NCBI RefSeq assembly: GCF_025397915.1
Contig: NZ_JALIDZ010000010.1
Location: forward strand, 1-64,000
Reading direction: 5' to 3'
From: Microbaculum marinisediminis
GTDB taxonomy: Bacteria > Pseudomonadota > Alphaproteobacteria > Rhizobiales > Tepidamorphaceae
DNA length: 64,000 nucleotides
Every line of letters starts with the position of its first letter. Position 1 is the first letter of the stretch. The notes beneath the pieces are model-generated. The model did not search any database. It saw only the letters and a program-made list of their open reading frames with translations, and had not been told where the DNA came from. The position numbers were made by a program, and so were the translations under genes. Shown in pieces: positions 6,939 through 17,672 of the stretch.

Positions 6939-8333
6939 ATGGGAAAGATCGAATCCGTCCGGAAAAGCCGTAACGGAACGGGGCGGCTCACCGCTGCGTT
7001 CGCCGCTCTTTTGTGCCTGAGTGCCGCGGCACCATCGGCAAGAGCGGAAACGCTGATATCGGCGCTGTCTGCCGCCTATATGAGCAATCCCGACCTCAAT
7101 TCCGCCCGAGCGGGACTGCGCGCGACGGACGAACTGGTCCCGCAGGCGCTGTCGGCCTGGCGACCGCAGATATTCGGCGCCGGATCGGTGCAGCAGTCCA
7201 CGACCAACGTTCCGATTCTCGGGACCTCGAATCTCACCACCAGCGCCGTCGGCGTGTCGGTCAGCCAGTATCTGTTTCGCGGCTTCCAGACGGTAAACAA
7301 CACGAAGGCGGCCGAGGCCACGGTTCAGGCCGGCCGCGCGACCCTGGACAATACCGAGCAGAACACTCTGTTCGGCGCTGCTCAGGCGTACATGAACGTG
7401 CTGACGTCTCAGGCGATCGTCGAACTCAATCGCCAGAACATCGAAGTTCTGGCCGAGCAGCTCCGCGCCACCCGCGACCGCTTCCAGGTCGGCGAGGTGA
7501 CCAACACCGACGTCGCCCAGGCCGAAGCGGCGCTCAGCGGCGCTTACACGCAGTTGAACTCCGCGGAAGCCAATCTGCTGTCGGCCAAGGCGGTCTACCG
7601 GCAGATCATCGGACGGGAAGCCGCGAACCTGGCCCCTGCCACGCCGGCGGCGAACGTTCCCTCGACCCTGGACGAGGCTCTTCGCCAGGCGCATGCGACA
7701 CACCCGGCCATCGTCGCGTCGGTCTATGCCGAAGAGGCGGCCGCCTATCAGGTCAAGTCCGCCGAGGGCGCGCTGCTGCCGACCGTCAGCCTTCAGGCCT
7801 CGGCCGACTACGTGAACAATCCCTCGGGAATCATCGACCGGTCGTCGTCGGCGAGCATAACGGCCCAGCTCACGATCCCGATTTATCAGGGCGGCCTCGA
7901 GTACTCTCAGGTGCGTGAAGCCAAGGAGAACCGCGCGCAGGCCACGTTGCAGATCGACTCGGCCCGCCAGCAGGTTCGCGCCGCCGTGGTGTCGGCCTGG
8001 GGCGCGCTGCAGGCGGCGACCGCCTCGATTTCCTCCGCTCAGGCTCAGGTCAACGCTGCGCAGATCGCCCTCAACGGCGTGCGCGAGGAAGCCAAGGTTG
8101 GCCAGCGCACGACGCTCGATGTCCTCGATGCCGAGCAGACCCTTCTCGATGCGCGCGTATCGCTGGTGACCGCGGAAAGCGACCGGGTGGTGGCATCCTA
8201 CGCGCTGGTATCGGCGATCGGGCGTTTGACCGCCCAGGCACTGGCGTTGGCCGTCGATACCTACCAGCCGACCGTCCACTACGAGCAGGTCCGTGACAAG
8301 TGGTTCGGACTTCGCACGCCGAGTGGGCAGTAA
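6939..8333 (+). CDS. tolC: TolC family outer membrane efflux channel
   Basis: The protein starts with a signal peptide (cleaved near ARAET, about residue 34), followed by two OEP repeats with long coiled-coil helices, typical of TolC trimers: ELNRQNIEVLAEQLRATRDRF and its counterpart GVREEAKVGQRTTLDVLDAE, in which TTLDVLDAE is the well-known signature. A GTG nine bases upstream (6930) is an alternative start. The length of about 464 residues is normal. TolC joins inner-membrane pumps and type I secretion systems to the exterior; the RND pump at 44156-48423 is one possible partner. Confidence 0.92.
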   Translation: MGKIESVRKSRNGTGRLTAAFAALLCLSAAAPSARAETLISALSAAYMSNPDLNSARAGLRATDELVPQALSAWRPQIFGAGSVQQSTTNVPILGTSNLTTSAVGVSVSQYLFRGFQTVNNTKAAEATVQAGRATLDNTEQNTLFGAAQAYMNVLTSQAIVELNRQNIEVLAEQLRATRDRFQVGEVTNTDVAQAEAALSGAYTQLNSAEANLLSAKAVYRQIIGREAANLAPATPAANVPSTLDEALRQAHATHPAIVASVYAEEAAAYQVKSAEGALLPTVSLQASADYVNNPSGIIDRSSSASITAQLTIPIYQGGLEYSQVREAKENRAQATLQIDSARQQVRAAVVSAWGALQAATASISSAQAQVNAAQIALNGVREEAKVGQRTTLDVLDAEQTLLDARVSLVTAESDRVVASYALVSAIGRLTAQALALAVDTYQPTVHYEQVRDKWFGLRTPSGQ

Positions 8334-8525
8334 GGCGGGCGAGCTCCGCCATTTCCCGGCATTTTTTACCGCAGCTTATCTAAAAGCATTGCCGCGAATC
8401 ATGCGGTGGATGATGCTTGGCTGCAGGTTTGCAGCGAATGGTCGGCATGCAATAGTCGACATGGGTGTTTGATCTACTGAATAGGGCTGATTGCCCCGTT
8501 GCGTTGCGGCGGAGTGAGGGGGACT

Positions 8526-9218
8526 ATGAACAAGCCAAATCCGGCTCCGGAGCCGACGATGGAGGAGATTTTGGCTTCCATTCGACGGATCATTTCTGAC
8601 GGCGACGACGGCGGAATGGCTGCGGATGCGCCCGTTCCCCAGGCGGGACCGGCGCCGCACGCCCTGGTTGAGGACGCAGTGGAAGACTCCGAAATGGAGG
8701 CCGACGCGGACATTTTCGACCTGACCGATGACATGGTTGCCGAAGACCGGGCCGAAGAGCCGGAAGACCCGCCGGCGGCCTCGGAGGAAATGTCGGCTGA
8801 CGATATCGACAGGCTGATGGCGTCTGAGGAAGAAATGGACGCCGATGACATCGACAAGCTGATGGCGTCCGAGTCCGTCGCCGATTTCGAAGTGCCCGAG
8901 CAACCGGAGAATATCGATATCGCCTTCAGCGAACCGGAGCCGAAGCCGGTGAAACCTGAGCCGGCCGTAGCCGCGGCGCCGCGAGCACCGAAAGACGAAG
9001 CGCCCGCGCTTCTTTCGCCGAAGTCCGATGCCGCAGTGGCCTCCGCGTTCGGTCAGCTTGCCGATACGATCCTGAGCCGCGACCCCCGCACGCTCGAAGA
9101 CCTTGTTGGCGACATGTTGCGGCCGATGCTCAAGGATTGGCTCGACGACAACCTGCCTGCGCTCGTCGAGAAATTGGTCCGCGAGGAGATCGAACGGGTG
9201 TCGCGCGGTCGCCGGTAG
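8526..9218 (+). CDS. popZ: PopZ-like polar organising protein (DUF2497)
   Basis: The start ATG at 8526 gives the conserved N-terminal segment PTMEEILASIRRIIS. The C-terminal 60 residues hold the PopZ oligomerisation region (LADTILSRDPRTLEDLVGDM, then LKDWLDDNLPALVEKLV). The middle is acidic and Pro-rich, as in Caulobacter PopZ, and contains a 15-residue acidic direct repeat (about 86-114, ADDIDRLMAS and ADDIDKLMAS). PopZ self-assembles at cell poles and holds ParB and cell-cycle regulators. The place between tolC and valS is the normal one for the order. Confidence 0.88.
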   Translation: MNKPNPAPEPTMEEILASIRRIISDGDDGGMAADAPVPQAGPAPHALVEDAVEDSEMEADADIFDLTDDMVAEDRAEEPEDPPAASEEMSADDIDRLMASEEEMDADDIDKLMASESVADFEVPEQPENIDIAFSEPEPKPVKPEPAVAAAPRAPKDEAPALLSPKSDAAVASAFGQLADTILSRDPRTLEDLVGDMLRPMLKDWLDDNLPALVEKLVREEIERVSRGRR

Positions 9219-9332
9219 GAGCGCCGATCACGGCCCCGGTCGGGCGGAATTGACCGGGCTCGGTTGACTTGCCCCGGGCAGTCGGGTTTATCCCTCGCCG
9301 GTTTCCCAACAAGCCCGCGACGGATCGTTTCA

Positions 9333-11996
9333 ATGCTCGACAAGACGTTCACGCCTTCCGAGGTCGAATCCCGGATCTACGAATCCTGGGAGGCCGCGGG
9401 CGTATTCCGCGCCGGACGTTCCGAGCGGATTCAGGCCAAGCCGTACACGATCGTCATCCCGCCGCCGAACGTCACCGGCAGCCTGCACATGGGCCACGCG
9501 CTCAACAACACGCTGCAGGACGTCCTGATTCGGTTCGAGCGCATGCGCGGCCGCGACGCCCTGTGGCAGCCCGGCATGGATCACGCCGGCATCGCCACGC
9601 AGATGGTCGTCGAGCGTCAGCTCGAGCAAAGCGGCGTCCATCGCCGCGACCTCGGCCGCGAGGAGTTCGTGCGCCGCATCTGGTCCTGGAAGGAACAGTC
9701 GGGCGGCATGATCATCAACCAGCTCAAGCGGCTGGGGGCATCCTGCGACTGGAGCCGCGAGCGCTTCACGATGGACGAGGGGCTTTCGGACGCTGTCCTG
9801 AAGGTGTTCGTCGAACTCCACCGTGCTGGCCTGATCTACAAGGACAAGCGGCTGGTCAACTGGGACCCGAAGTTCCTTACGGCCATCTCCGACCTCGAGG
9901 TCCAGCCGGTCGAGACCAAGGGCCATCTCTGGCATCTGCGCTATCCGGTCAAGGACGGGGGAGGGCGCTATGTCGTCGTTGCCACGACGCGTCCGGAAAC
10001 GATGCTCGGCGACACCGCGGTCGCGGTCCATCCCGATGACGAGCGCTACAAGGACCTGATCGGCAAGCATGTCGTCCTGCCGCTTGTCGGCCGCGAGATC
10101 CCGATCGTCGCCGACGAGCACGCCGACCCGGAGACCGGCTCAGGCGCCGTGAAGATCACGCCGGCCCACGATTTCAACGACTTCGAAGTCGGCAAGCGGC
10201 ACGACCTGCCGATGATCAACGTTCTCGATGCCCATGCCCGCATCAACGAGAACGCGCCCGACAAGTACATCGGCATGGACCGGTACGAGGCGCGCAAGCT
10301 GATCGTCGAGGATCTGGAGGCGCTCGAGCTCGTCGACAAGATCGAGGATCACGTCCACATGGTTCCCTACGGCGACCGCTCGAACGTCGTCATCGAGCCG
10401 TGGCTGACCGATCAGTGGTATGTCGACGCCGCGACGCTCGCCAAGCCCGCCATCGAGGCCGTCGAGCGCGGCGAAACCGTCTTCGTCCCGCGCAACTGGG
10501 AAAAGACCTATTTCGAGTGGATGCGCAACATCCAGCCCTGGTGCATCTCGCGCCAGTTGTGGTGGGGCCACCAGATTCCCGCCTGGTATGCGCCCGACGG
10601 CGAGGTCTTCGTCGCCGAGAGCGAGGAGGCCGCGCTGGCCCAGGCTCGCGAGAAATACGGCGAGGACGTTACGCTCGAGCGTGATCCCGATGTGCTCGAC
10701 ACGTGGTTTTCGTCCGCCCTGTGGCCGTTCTCGACGCTCGGCTGGCCGAACGAGACGCCGGAACTGCAGCGCTACTACAAGACCGACGTGCTGGTCACCG
10801 GTTTCGACATCATCTTCTTCTGGGTCGCCAGGATGATGATGATGGGCCTGCACTTCATGAAGGAAGTGCCGTTCCACACCGTCTACATCCACGCCCTGGT
10901 CCGCGACGCGAAGGGCCAGAAGATGTCGAAGTCGAAGGGCAACGTCATCGATCCGCTCGACCTCGTCTCCAAGTACGGTGCCGACGCGCTGCGCTTCACC
11001 CTGTCGGCGATGGCCGCCCAGGGCCGCGACATCAAGCTGTCGGAACAGCGGGTCGAGGGCTATCGCAATTTCGCGACCAAGCTCTGGAATGCCGCCCGCT
11101 TCTGCGAGATGAACGGCTGCGTCGGCGTCGAGGATTTCGATCCGGCCGGCGTCAAGGAGACGCTCAATCGCTGGATCGTCGGCGAGACCGAGGCCGCCGC
11201 CCGGGCGATCACCGAAGGGATCGAAGCCTACAAGTTCAACGAAGGCGCCGGCGCCGCCTACCGCTTCGTCTGGAACGTCTTCTGCGACTGGTACCTGGAG
11301 CTGGCCAAGCCCGTGTTGTCGGGCGAGGACGGGCCGGCGAAGGATGAGACGCGGGCGACGACGGCCTGGGTGCTCGACCAGATCCTGAAGCTCCTGCATC
11401 CCTTCATGCCCTACGTCACCGAGGAACTGTGGACGCACCTCGGCGAACAGGGCCCCGCGCGAACAGAGGTCGTGGCGCTTTCGGCCTGGCCGAACCTGTC
11501 CGGCCTCGTCGACGCCAATGCCAAGGCCGATGTCGACTGGCTGATCGATCTCGTGACCGCGGTCCGCTCGGTGCGTTCGGAAATGAACGTTCCCGCCGGC
11601 GCCCGGTTGCCGCTCGTCCTGGTTGGCTCCAGCGCCGAGGTGTCGAAGCGCGCGGCGCGGTACGACGAACCGCTGAAGCGGCTCGCCCGGCTCGAAGCGG
11701 TGTCGCTCGCCGACATCGCGCCGGCCGGCTCCGTCCAGACGGTCGTGGGCGAGTCGACGGTCGCGCTGCCGATCGCCGATGTCGTCGACCTCGGTGCTGA
11801 GCGCGAGCGTCTGCAGCGGGAAGTGAAGAAGCTCAGCGACGAGATCGGCAAGATCGACGCCAAGCTCGCCAACGCGAACTTCGTGTCCCGCGCGCCGGAG
11901 CACGTCGTCGAGGAGCAGCGCGAACGCCGCGCCGAAGCCGAAGACGCACGCGCCAAACTGACGCAGGCCCTGGAGCGCCTCGCGGGCGCCGCATAG
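9333..11996 (+). CDS. valS: Valyl-tRNA synthetase
   Basis: Class I synthetase of 887 residues that joins valine to tRNA-Val. The ATP-site signature is HMGH in [14 protein letters not shown]; the second is KMSKSKGN. Between them lies the editing domain ([22 protein letters not shown]), which removes mischarged threonine. The C-terminal coiled coil ([15 protein letters not shown]) binds the tRNA elbow. The upstream frame to 9264 is not used; the ATG at 9333 gives the usual N-terminus MLDKTFTP. Confidence 0.97.
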   Translation: MLDKTFTPSEVESRIYESWEAAGVFRAGRSERIQAKPYTIVIPPPNVTGSLHMGHALNNTLQDVLIRFERMRGRDALWQPGMDHAGIATQMVVERQLEQSGVHRRDLGREEFVRRIWSWKEQSGGMIINQLKRLGASCDWSRERFTMDEGLSDAVLKVFVELHRAGLIYKDKRLVNWDPKFLTAISDLEVQPVETKGHLWHLRYPVKDGGGRYVVVATTRPETMLGDTAVAVHPDDERYKDLIGKHVVLPLVGREIPIVADEHADPETGSGAVKITPAHDFNDFEVGKRHDLPMINVLDAHARINENAPDKYIGMDRYEARKLIVEDLEALELVDKIEDHVHMVPYGDRSNVVIEPWLTDQWYVDAATLAKPAIEAVERGETVFVPRNWEKTYFEWMRNIQPWCISRQLWWGHQIPAWYAPDGEVFVAESEEAALAQAREKYGEDVTLERDPDVLDTWFSSALWPFSTLGWPNETPELQRYYKTDVLVTGFDIIFFWVARMMMMGLHFMKEVPFHTVYIHALVRDAKGQKMSKSKGNVIDPLDLVSKYGADALRFTLSAMAAQGRDIKLSEQRVEGYRNFATKLWNAARFCEMNGCVGVEDFDPAGVKETLNRWIVGETEAAARAITEGIEAYKFNEGAGAAYRFVWNVFCDWYLELAKPVLSGEDGPAKDETRATTAWVLDQILKLLHPFMPYVTEELWTHLGEQGPARTEVVALSAWPNLSGLVDANAKADVDWLIDLVTAVRSVRSEMNVPAGARLPLVLVGSSAEVSKRAARYDEPLKRLARLEAVSLADIAPAGSVQTVVGESTVALPIADVVDLGAERERLQREVKKLSDEIGKIDAKLANANFVSRAPEHVVEEQRERRAEAEDARAKLTQALERLAGAA

Positions 11997-12094
11997 GACC
12001 CGTCGCCATCGCATCGCCGTATTCGCGGCAGAATGAGGCGTGCCGGCGATCGTCGGCATCGCTTTGCACGCGAAGACGGATAGACGCGGGTCCG

Positions 12095-12850
12095 ATGCTC
12101 AAGAACGAACTTGTCCGCCAGGGCAACTGGCTGTTCCGCTGGCGGTCTTATCTGCCATTGGTCATTGTCCCGGTCGCCGTGATCGCGTTCATGCAGTCCG
12201 ACTGGGTCAACCGGGTTCTCGGCGACACGGTCGAGGACGTCTGGGATTACGCCTGCTTCGCGATTGCGTTTTCCGGCCTGGTCGTGCGTGGACTGATCGT
12301 CGGGTTCGTGCCTCGCGGAACGTCGGGGCGCACCAGCGAGCAGAAGGCCGAGGCGTTGAACACGACCGGCATGTACTCGCAGATGCGCCACCCGCTCTAT
12401 TTTGCCAATTTCCTGGTGTTCCTCGGCTTCATGCTCGTGTTCAAGAGCGTGGTGTTCGTCCTGTTCGGGACGGTCGCCTATTTCCTCTACTACGAGCGCA
12501 TCATGCTCGCCGAAGAGGCCTTCCTGGAGGACAAGTACGGCGACCGGTATCGCCGCTGGGCGGAGAAGACGCCGGTTTTCCTGCCGCGCTTGTCCGGCTG
12601 GGTGCGCCCCGCGCTTCCATTCTCGTTCAAGACGGTCCTGCGGCGCGAGTATCCGGGCTTCTACCTGATCACGATCTTCTTCTTCGTCGTCGAATGGCTG
12701 GAAGCGTTCGTCCTCGACAAGGAGAGCTTCGTTGCCTGGATCGCCGAGGAGCCGGCTTGGCTGGCGTTCCTGGTCGTCGGCACGTTCACCTATGTCGGCC
12801 TGCGCGTCGCCCGCAAACACACCAGCTGGCTGGCCGTGGCCGGACGCTAG
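12095..12850 (+). CDS. Isoprenylcysteine/phospholipid methyltransferase-like membrane protein
   Basis: A 251-residue polytopic protein with at least five hydrophobic segments. The conserved block TTGMYSQMRHPLYFANFLVF and, further on, YYERIMLAEEAFLEDKYG with YRRW is the SAM-binding signature of the ICMT/PEMT group of membrane methyltransferases. These enzymes methylate lipids or prenylated molecules inside the membrane. The substrate cannot be told from the sequence; an envelope lipid is likely. It stands alone between valS and ilvD. Confidence 0.75.
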   Translation: MLKNELVRQGNWLFRWRSYLPLVIVPVAVIAFMQSDWVNRVLGDTVEDVWDYACFAIAFSGLVVRGLIVGFVPRGTSGRTSEQKAEALNTTGMYSQMRHPLYFANFLVFLGFMLVFKSVVFVLFGTVAYFLYYERIMLAEEAFLEDKYGDRYRRWAEKTPVFLPRLSGWVRPALPFSFKTVLRREYPGFYLITIFFFVVEWLEAFVLDKESFVAWIAEEPAWLAFLVVGTFTYVGLRVARKHTSWLAVAGR

Positions 12851-13163
12851 CGCGCCCGACCGCCGCACACCTGGCGGTCCCCCCTTCATTCAATTTAATC
12901 GCGATCGGCTGCCCCCCAAGTGCAGGAAGATGGACGCGGCCGAGCCCGGTCAGGCGAGGGCGCTCTGTGCCCGCGCTCGCTGATCGAATGGCCGCCATGC
13001 GACCGGTTTGTGTGGACAAAGCCGGGCGCTTCCCCGATTGTTGCCCGCGATCTTCGGGCGGAAGACGTGAAAAATCGCGCTGGCCCGGTCGCGGATCCTG
13101 GAGTGTTTGGCTTTGGCGCCGGATGCTCCATCTAATGATCAGAAACGGACTTAGGAAACGACA
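12851..13163. other. Intergenic stretch before ilvD, with one hairpin
   Basis: These 313 bases hold no gene I can support. A hairpin with arms GACCGCC (12858-12864) and GGCGGTC (12873-12879) lies just after the methyltransferase gene and may act as a weak terminator, but it lacks a T-run. AGGAAAC before 13164 is the ilvD ribosome binding site. Confidence 0.6.
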
Positions 13164-14999
13164 ATGCCCGCCTATCGCTCCCGCACCACGACGCACGGAC
13201 GCAACATGGCCGGCGCGCGCGGCCTCTGGCGCGCCACCGGCATGAAGGAAACCGACTTTGGCAAGCCGATCATCGCCGTCGTCAACTCCTTCACCCAGTT
13301 CGTGCCGGGCCATGTGCACCTGAAGGATCTCGGCCAGCTTGTGGCCCGCGAGATCGAGGGCGCCGGGGGCGTCGCCAAGGAATTCAACACCATTGCCGTC
13401 GACGACGGCATCGCGATGGGCCACGACGGCATGCTCTATTCGCTGCCCTCGCGCGAGCTCATCGCCGATGCGGTCGAGTATATGGTCAACGCGCACTGCG
13501 CCGACGCCATGGTCTGCATCTCCAACTGCGACAAGATCACACCCGGAATGCTGATGGCCGCGCTCAGGCTGAACATTCCGGCCGTGTTCGTGTCCGGTGG
13601 TCCGATGGAGGCCGGCAAGGTCGTCCTGTCCGGCAAGACCCAGGCGCTCGATCTGGTCGACGCGATGGTTGCCGCCGCCGACGACACCATGAGCGACGAG
13701 GACGTGCAGGCCATCGAGCGATCGGCGTGCCCCACGTGCGGTTCGTGCTCGGGCATGTTCACCGCCAATTCGATGAACTGCCTGACCGAAGCGCTCGGCC
13801 TGGCCCTCCCCGGCAATGGCTCGGTGCTCGCCACCCATGCCGACCGCAGGCGCCTGTTCGTCGAGGCCGGCCATCTGATCGTCGATCTCGCCCGGCGCTA
13901 CTACGAGCAGAATGACGAGAGCGTCCTTCCGCGCAACGTCGCGAATTTCGGTGCGTTCGAGAACGCCATGACGCTGGATATCGCCATGGGCGGGTCCACC
14001 AACACGGTGCTGCATCTGCTGGCCGCCGCGCACGAGGCCGAGCTCGATTTCACCCTGGAAGATATCGACCGGCTGTCGCGCCGGGTGCCGGTCCTGTGCA
14101 AGGTCGCCCCCTCCAAGAGCGACGTCCATATGGAGGACGTCCATCGTGCCGGCGGCATCATGGCGATCCTCGGCGAACTCGACCGTGCGGGGCTGATCAA
14201 CCGGGAGCTGCCCCTGGTGCATTCTCCGAGCCTCGGCGAAGCGCTCAAGCAATGGGACGTGGCGCAAACGACGAGCCAGACCGTTCGCGACTTCTATCGC
14301 TCCGCGCCTGGCGGCGTGGCGACCACGGAAGCGTTCAGCCAGAACCGGCATTGGGACGAACTCGATCTGGACCGGGCGGAGGGTGTCATTCGCGATGCCG
14401 ATCATCCGTTCTCGAAGGACGGTGGCCTGGCCGTGCTGAAGGGTAACCTCGCCGTCGACGGCTGCATCGTGAAGACGGCCGGCGTCGACGAGAGCATCCT
14501 CAAGTTCTCCGGACCCGCGCGTGTTTTCGAGAGCCAGGACGCCGCGATCAACGCCATCCTGACCAATAAGATCAAGGAAGGCGACGTCGTGGTCATCCGC
14601 TACGAGGGACCGCGTGGCGGCCCCGGCATGCAGGAAATGCTGTATCCGACGAGCTATCTGAAGTCGAAGGGACTGGGCAAGGCCTGCGCGCTCGTCACCG
14701 ACGGGCGCTTCTCGGGCGCGACCTCCGGCCTCTCGCTCGGCCACGTCTCGCCCGAAGCCGCCAACGGCGGCACCATCGGCCTCGTGCACGAGGCCGACAT
14801 CATCGAGATCGATATTCCGAACCGGACCATCAATCTCGCCGTCGCCGACGACGAGCTTGCCCGCCGCCGCGAGGCGCAGGAAGCCGAAGGCTGGAAGCCG
14901 GCGCAGCCCCGCCAGCGGCGGGTCACGACCGCGCTCAGGGCCTACGCCGCCTTCGCGACGAGCGCGGACAAGGGCGCGGTCCGGTTCGTTCCGGACTAA
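13164..14999 (+). CDS. ilvD: Dihydroxy-acid dehydratase
   Basis: The enzyme removes water from dihydroxyisovalerate and dihydroxymethylvalerate in valine, leucine and isoleucine synthesis. Its 611 residues carry the Fe-S cysteines in [13 protein letters not shown] and [16 protein letters not shown], and SGGPMEAGK between them, all typical of the long IlvD type with a 4Fe-4S cluster. The C-terminal part contains [12 protein letters not shown] and TDGRFSGAT. It is transcribed alone and followed by a terminator-like hairpin. Confidence 0.97.
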   Translation: MPAYRSRTTTHGRNMAGARGLWRATGMKETDFGKPIIAVVNSFTQFVPGHVHLKDLGQLVAREIEGAGGVAKEFNTIAVDDGIAMGHDGMLYSLPSRELIADAVEYMVNAHCADAMVCISNCDKITPGMLMAALRLNIPAVFVSGGPMEAGKVVLSGKTQALDLVDAMVAAADDTMSDEDVQAIERSACPTCGSCSGMFTANSMNCLTEALGLALPGNGSVLATHADRRRLFVEAGHLIVDLARRYYEQNDESVLPRNVANFGAFENAMTLDIAMGGSTNTVLHLLAAAHEAELDFTLEDIDRLSRRVPVLCKVAPSKSDVHMEDVHRAGGIMAILGELDRAGLINRELPLVHSPSLGEALKQWDVAQTTSQTVRDFYRSAPGGVATTEAFSQNRHWDELDLDRAEGVIRDADHPFSKDGGLAVLKGNLAVDGCIVKTAGVDESILKFSGPARVFESQDAAINAILTNKIKEGDVVVIRYEGPRGGPGMQEMLYPTSYLKSKGLGKACALVTDGRFSGATSGLSLGHVSPEAANGGTIGLVHEADIIEIDIPNRTINLAVADDELARRREAQEAEGWKPAQPRQRRVTTALRAYAAFATSADKGAVRFVPD

Positions 15000-15490
15000 G
15001 GCCTGCGTCGTCTAAAGGAGTACGCTGGACAACGTCGCGCCGGTCACCATCGGTACGACGTTTCCGATAATGGGGGGGCGCCGCGTTGGCGTCCCTTTTT
15101 GCGTCTTGGTTGTTGCGGCGCCACACCCTCTCCGAGTTTTGTTGCAGTTGCGCAACACGACGTGAGGGAAATGCAACCTGTTAACCGCAATCGGATCTCC
15201 GCCGCTATTGCGCCACAAACGCCGACGATTGAGGTAAGGCCTTGTGGTCAAGGTCGTTTCGCGCGGCGTCGCGCCGCAGGCGGTTTTCGCTACCGGGGCG
15301 AGAGCGGTCGAAGCACCCGACACGGGGCCTTGCGTTGGTTTCGGACGCCATGGCACTGAGCGGACCGCAAGGGAATTGAGATTGCCGGAAGAGGCCCGGA
15401 AGAGGGCCATGGAGCGAGTGCCCTAAGGGTGCGGTCTTCGCGCGATAGCCGCAGCGAGGCGCCTGGACGGGTCGGTAGAAGTGGCAGGCT
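15000..15490. other. Intergenic stretch between ilvD and the ExoR homologue
   Basis: Nearly 490 bases without a convincing gene. Short frames on both strands lack ribosome binding sites and known motifs. Apart from the terminator at 15073-15100, I see no repeat or RNA fold that I can name. The length suggests a long leader or a control region for exoR. Confidence 0.5.
15073..15100 (+). terminator. Probable terminator of ilvD
   Basis: GGGGCGCC pairs with GGCGTCCC around a short GCGTT loop (one mismatch) and is followed by five T. Confidence 0.6.
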
Positions 15491-16297
15491 ATGTGGACTG
15501 TTAAGCTCGTAGCAGCAGGAGTTGTCACCGCCGCGGTGTTCGCCGCCGCTCCGGCGCGCGCGCTGGATCCTTCGCTGCCGCTTGCCCCCGATGCCTCGCC
15601 GGTCGACGCCTTCCGGATGGGCGCCGAGCTCTACAGTTCCGGCGACCGCACGTCCGCCTTCAACGCCTTTGAATTCGCCGCCTCCAAGGGCCATGCGATC
15701 GCCCAGTGGAAGCTCGGCAAGATGTACGCCGAGGGCGATGGTGTGCAGGAAGACGATTACAAGGCGTTCCAGATGTTCTCGGCGATCGCCGACGAACACG
15801 CCGACGACAATCCCTATACGCCGTCGGCACGTGTCGTCGCCGACGCCTTCGTCAACCTCGCCAACTACTACAAGACGGGCATCGCCAACACCGGCGTAAA
15901 GCCGGATGTCAGCCGCGCCGTTGACCTTTTCACCCATGCGGCCACCTATTTCGGCGACGCCGACGCCCAGTACAACCTGGCCAGGATCTATCTCGACGGT
16001 GAAGGCGGTGTCGGGTCGGATTCGGTTCGCGCCGTACGCTGGCTGAGCCTGGCGGCCCGCAAGAACCATGTCGCCGCGCAGGCGACTCTCGGCGAGGTGC
16101 TAATCTACGGCAACGGCGTTCGTCCGCTGCCGGAGAAGGGCTATATGTGGATTGTGGTTGCTCGTGAGAACGCGACGCCGAAGAACCGCGACTGGGTTCT
16201 CGCGGTCGACCATCGGGTCAGCGCGGTTCTGACCGACGAACAGAAGGCCGTCGGCTCCGCGCTCGCCCAGTCCTGGATCGATAAGTCCAGGAACTGA
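15491..16297 (+). CDS. exoR: ExoR-like periplasmic regulator with Sel1 repeats
   Basis: A signal peptide (to about residue 25, ending ARAL) precedes three to four Sel1-like repeats: AFEFAASKGHAIAQWKLGKMYAEGDGV, later DAQYNLARIYLDGEGGV and HVAAQATLGEVLIYGNGV. Order and spacing match ExoR of Sinorhizobium, which binds the ChvG (ExoS) sensor in the periplasm and keeps the ChvG-ChvI system off, thereby controlling exopolysaccharide, motility and acid response. No chvG or chvI is in the window. Other Sel1 proteins remain possible. Confidence 0.75.
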   Translation: MWTVKLVAAGVVTAAVFAAAPARALDPSLPLAPDASPVDAFRMGAELYSSGDRTSAFNAFEFAASKGHAIAQWKLGKMYAEGDGVQEDDYKAFQMFSAIADEHADDNPYTPSARVVADAFVNLANYYKTGIANTGVKPDVSRAVDLFTHAATYFGDADAQYNLARIYLDGEGGVGSDSVRAVRWLSLAARKNHVAAQATLGEVLIYGNGVRPLPEKGYMWIVVARENATPKNRDWVLAVDHRVSAVLTDEQKAVGSALAQSWIDKSRN

Positions 16298-16371
16298 CTT
16301 TCCCACTCAGTATCTGATCAGGACGGCCGGACCACCGCAGGAGCGGGGGCTGCCCTTAGCCGCCTGTGGCG

Positions 16372-17155
<784 letters not shown>

Positions 17156-17279
17156 CGCTTCCCCACTTGCCGGTCACGTCTCCACGCGTCAGGCAGGGCC
17201 CCACGCGTTAGTCACCGATATGCATACGCGCCGGACGTCCCGGGCGAAACCGCCTGCGAAATCCGTCCACCGTGTGTTT

Positions 17280-17621
17280 TTAGATGGAGAAGGAGGTACC
17301 ACAGCCGCAGGCGGCCGTGGCCTGCGGGTTTCTGACCTGGAAGGAGGCGCCGATCAGATCGTCGACGAAATCGATCTCGGACCCCGACATGTACATCAGC
17401 GACACCGAATCGATGAACACCTGTACACCGTTCTTCTCGATGACCATGTCATCGTCGCCGCGATCGGTTTCGAGCTCGAATCCGTACTGGAAGCCGGAAC
17501 AGCCGCCGCCGGAAACGCTGACGCGCAGGGCGGATTTCTCCGGATCCTTGGCGAGGATCTGGGCGATCCGGCGCGCGGCGCGGTCTGTTACGATTACGGT
17601 ATTGTCTTGCGTGTCCAGCAT
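17280..17621 (-). CDS. erpA: ErpA/HesB-type iron-sulfur insertion protein
   Basis: The 113-residue A-type carrier has the three conserved cysteines: GGGCSGFQYGF and CGCGTSFSI near the end. Such proteins receive Fe-S clusters and pass them to apo-enzymes such as IlvD or complex I. The frame upstream is open far beyond, but the ATG at 17621 with GAGAG before it gives the standard protein. It is transcribed away from dgt, sharing a 51-base control region, as often in rhizobia. Confidence 0.93.
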   Translation of the reverse strand: MLDTQDNTVIVTDRAARRIAQILAKDPEKSALRVSVSGGGCSGFQYGFELETDRGDDDMVIEKNGVQVFIDSVSLMYMSGSEIDFVDDLIGASFQVRNPQATAACGCGTSFSI

Positions 17622-17672
17622 GTATCGCTCTCCAGACGGACCCCGGAGGGGCTCCGCGTGTGGTCTTAAGGT

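Noticed and set aside
12786-14789. Minus-strand open frame of 667 codons over ilvD
   Set aside because: Antisense shadow; ilvD has all its catalytic motifs in the other direction.
15205-15528. Minus-strand ORF in the gap before exoR
   Set aside because: No ribosome site or protein-like composition; it overlaps the exoR start.
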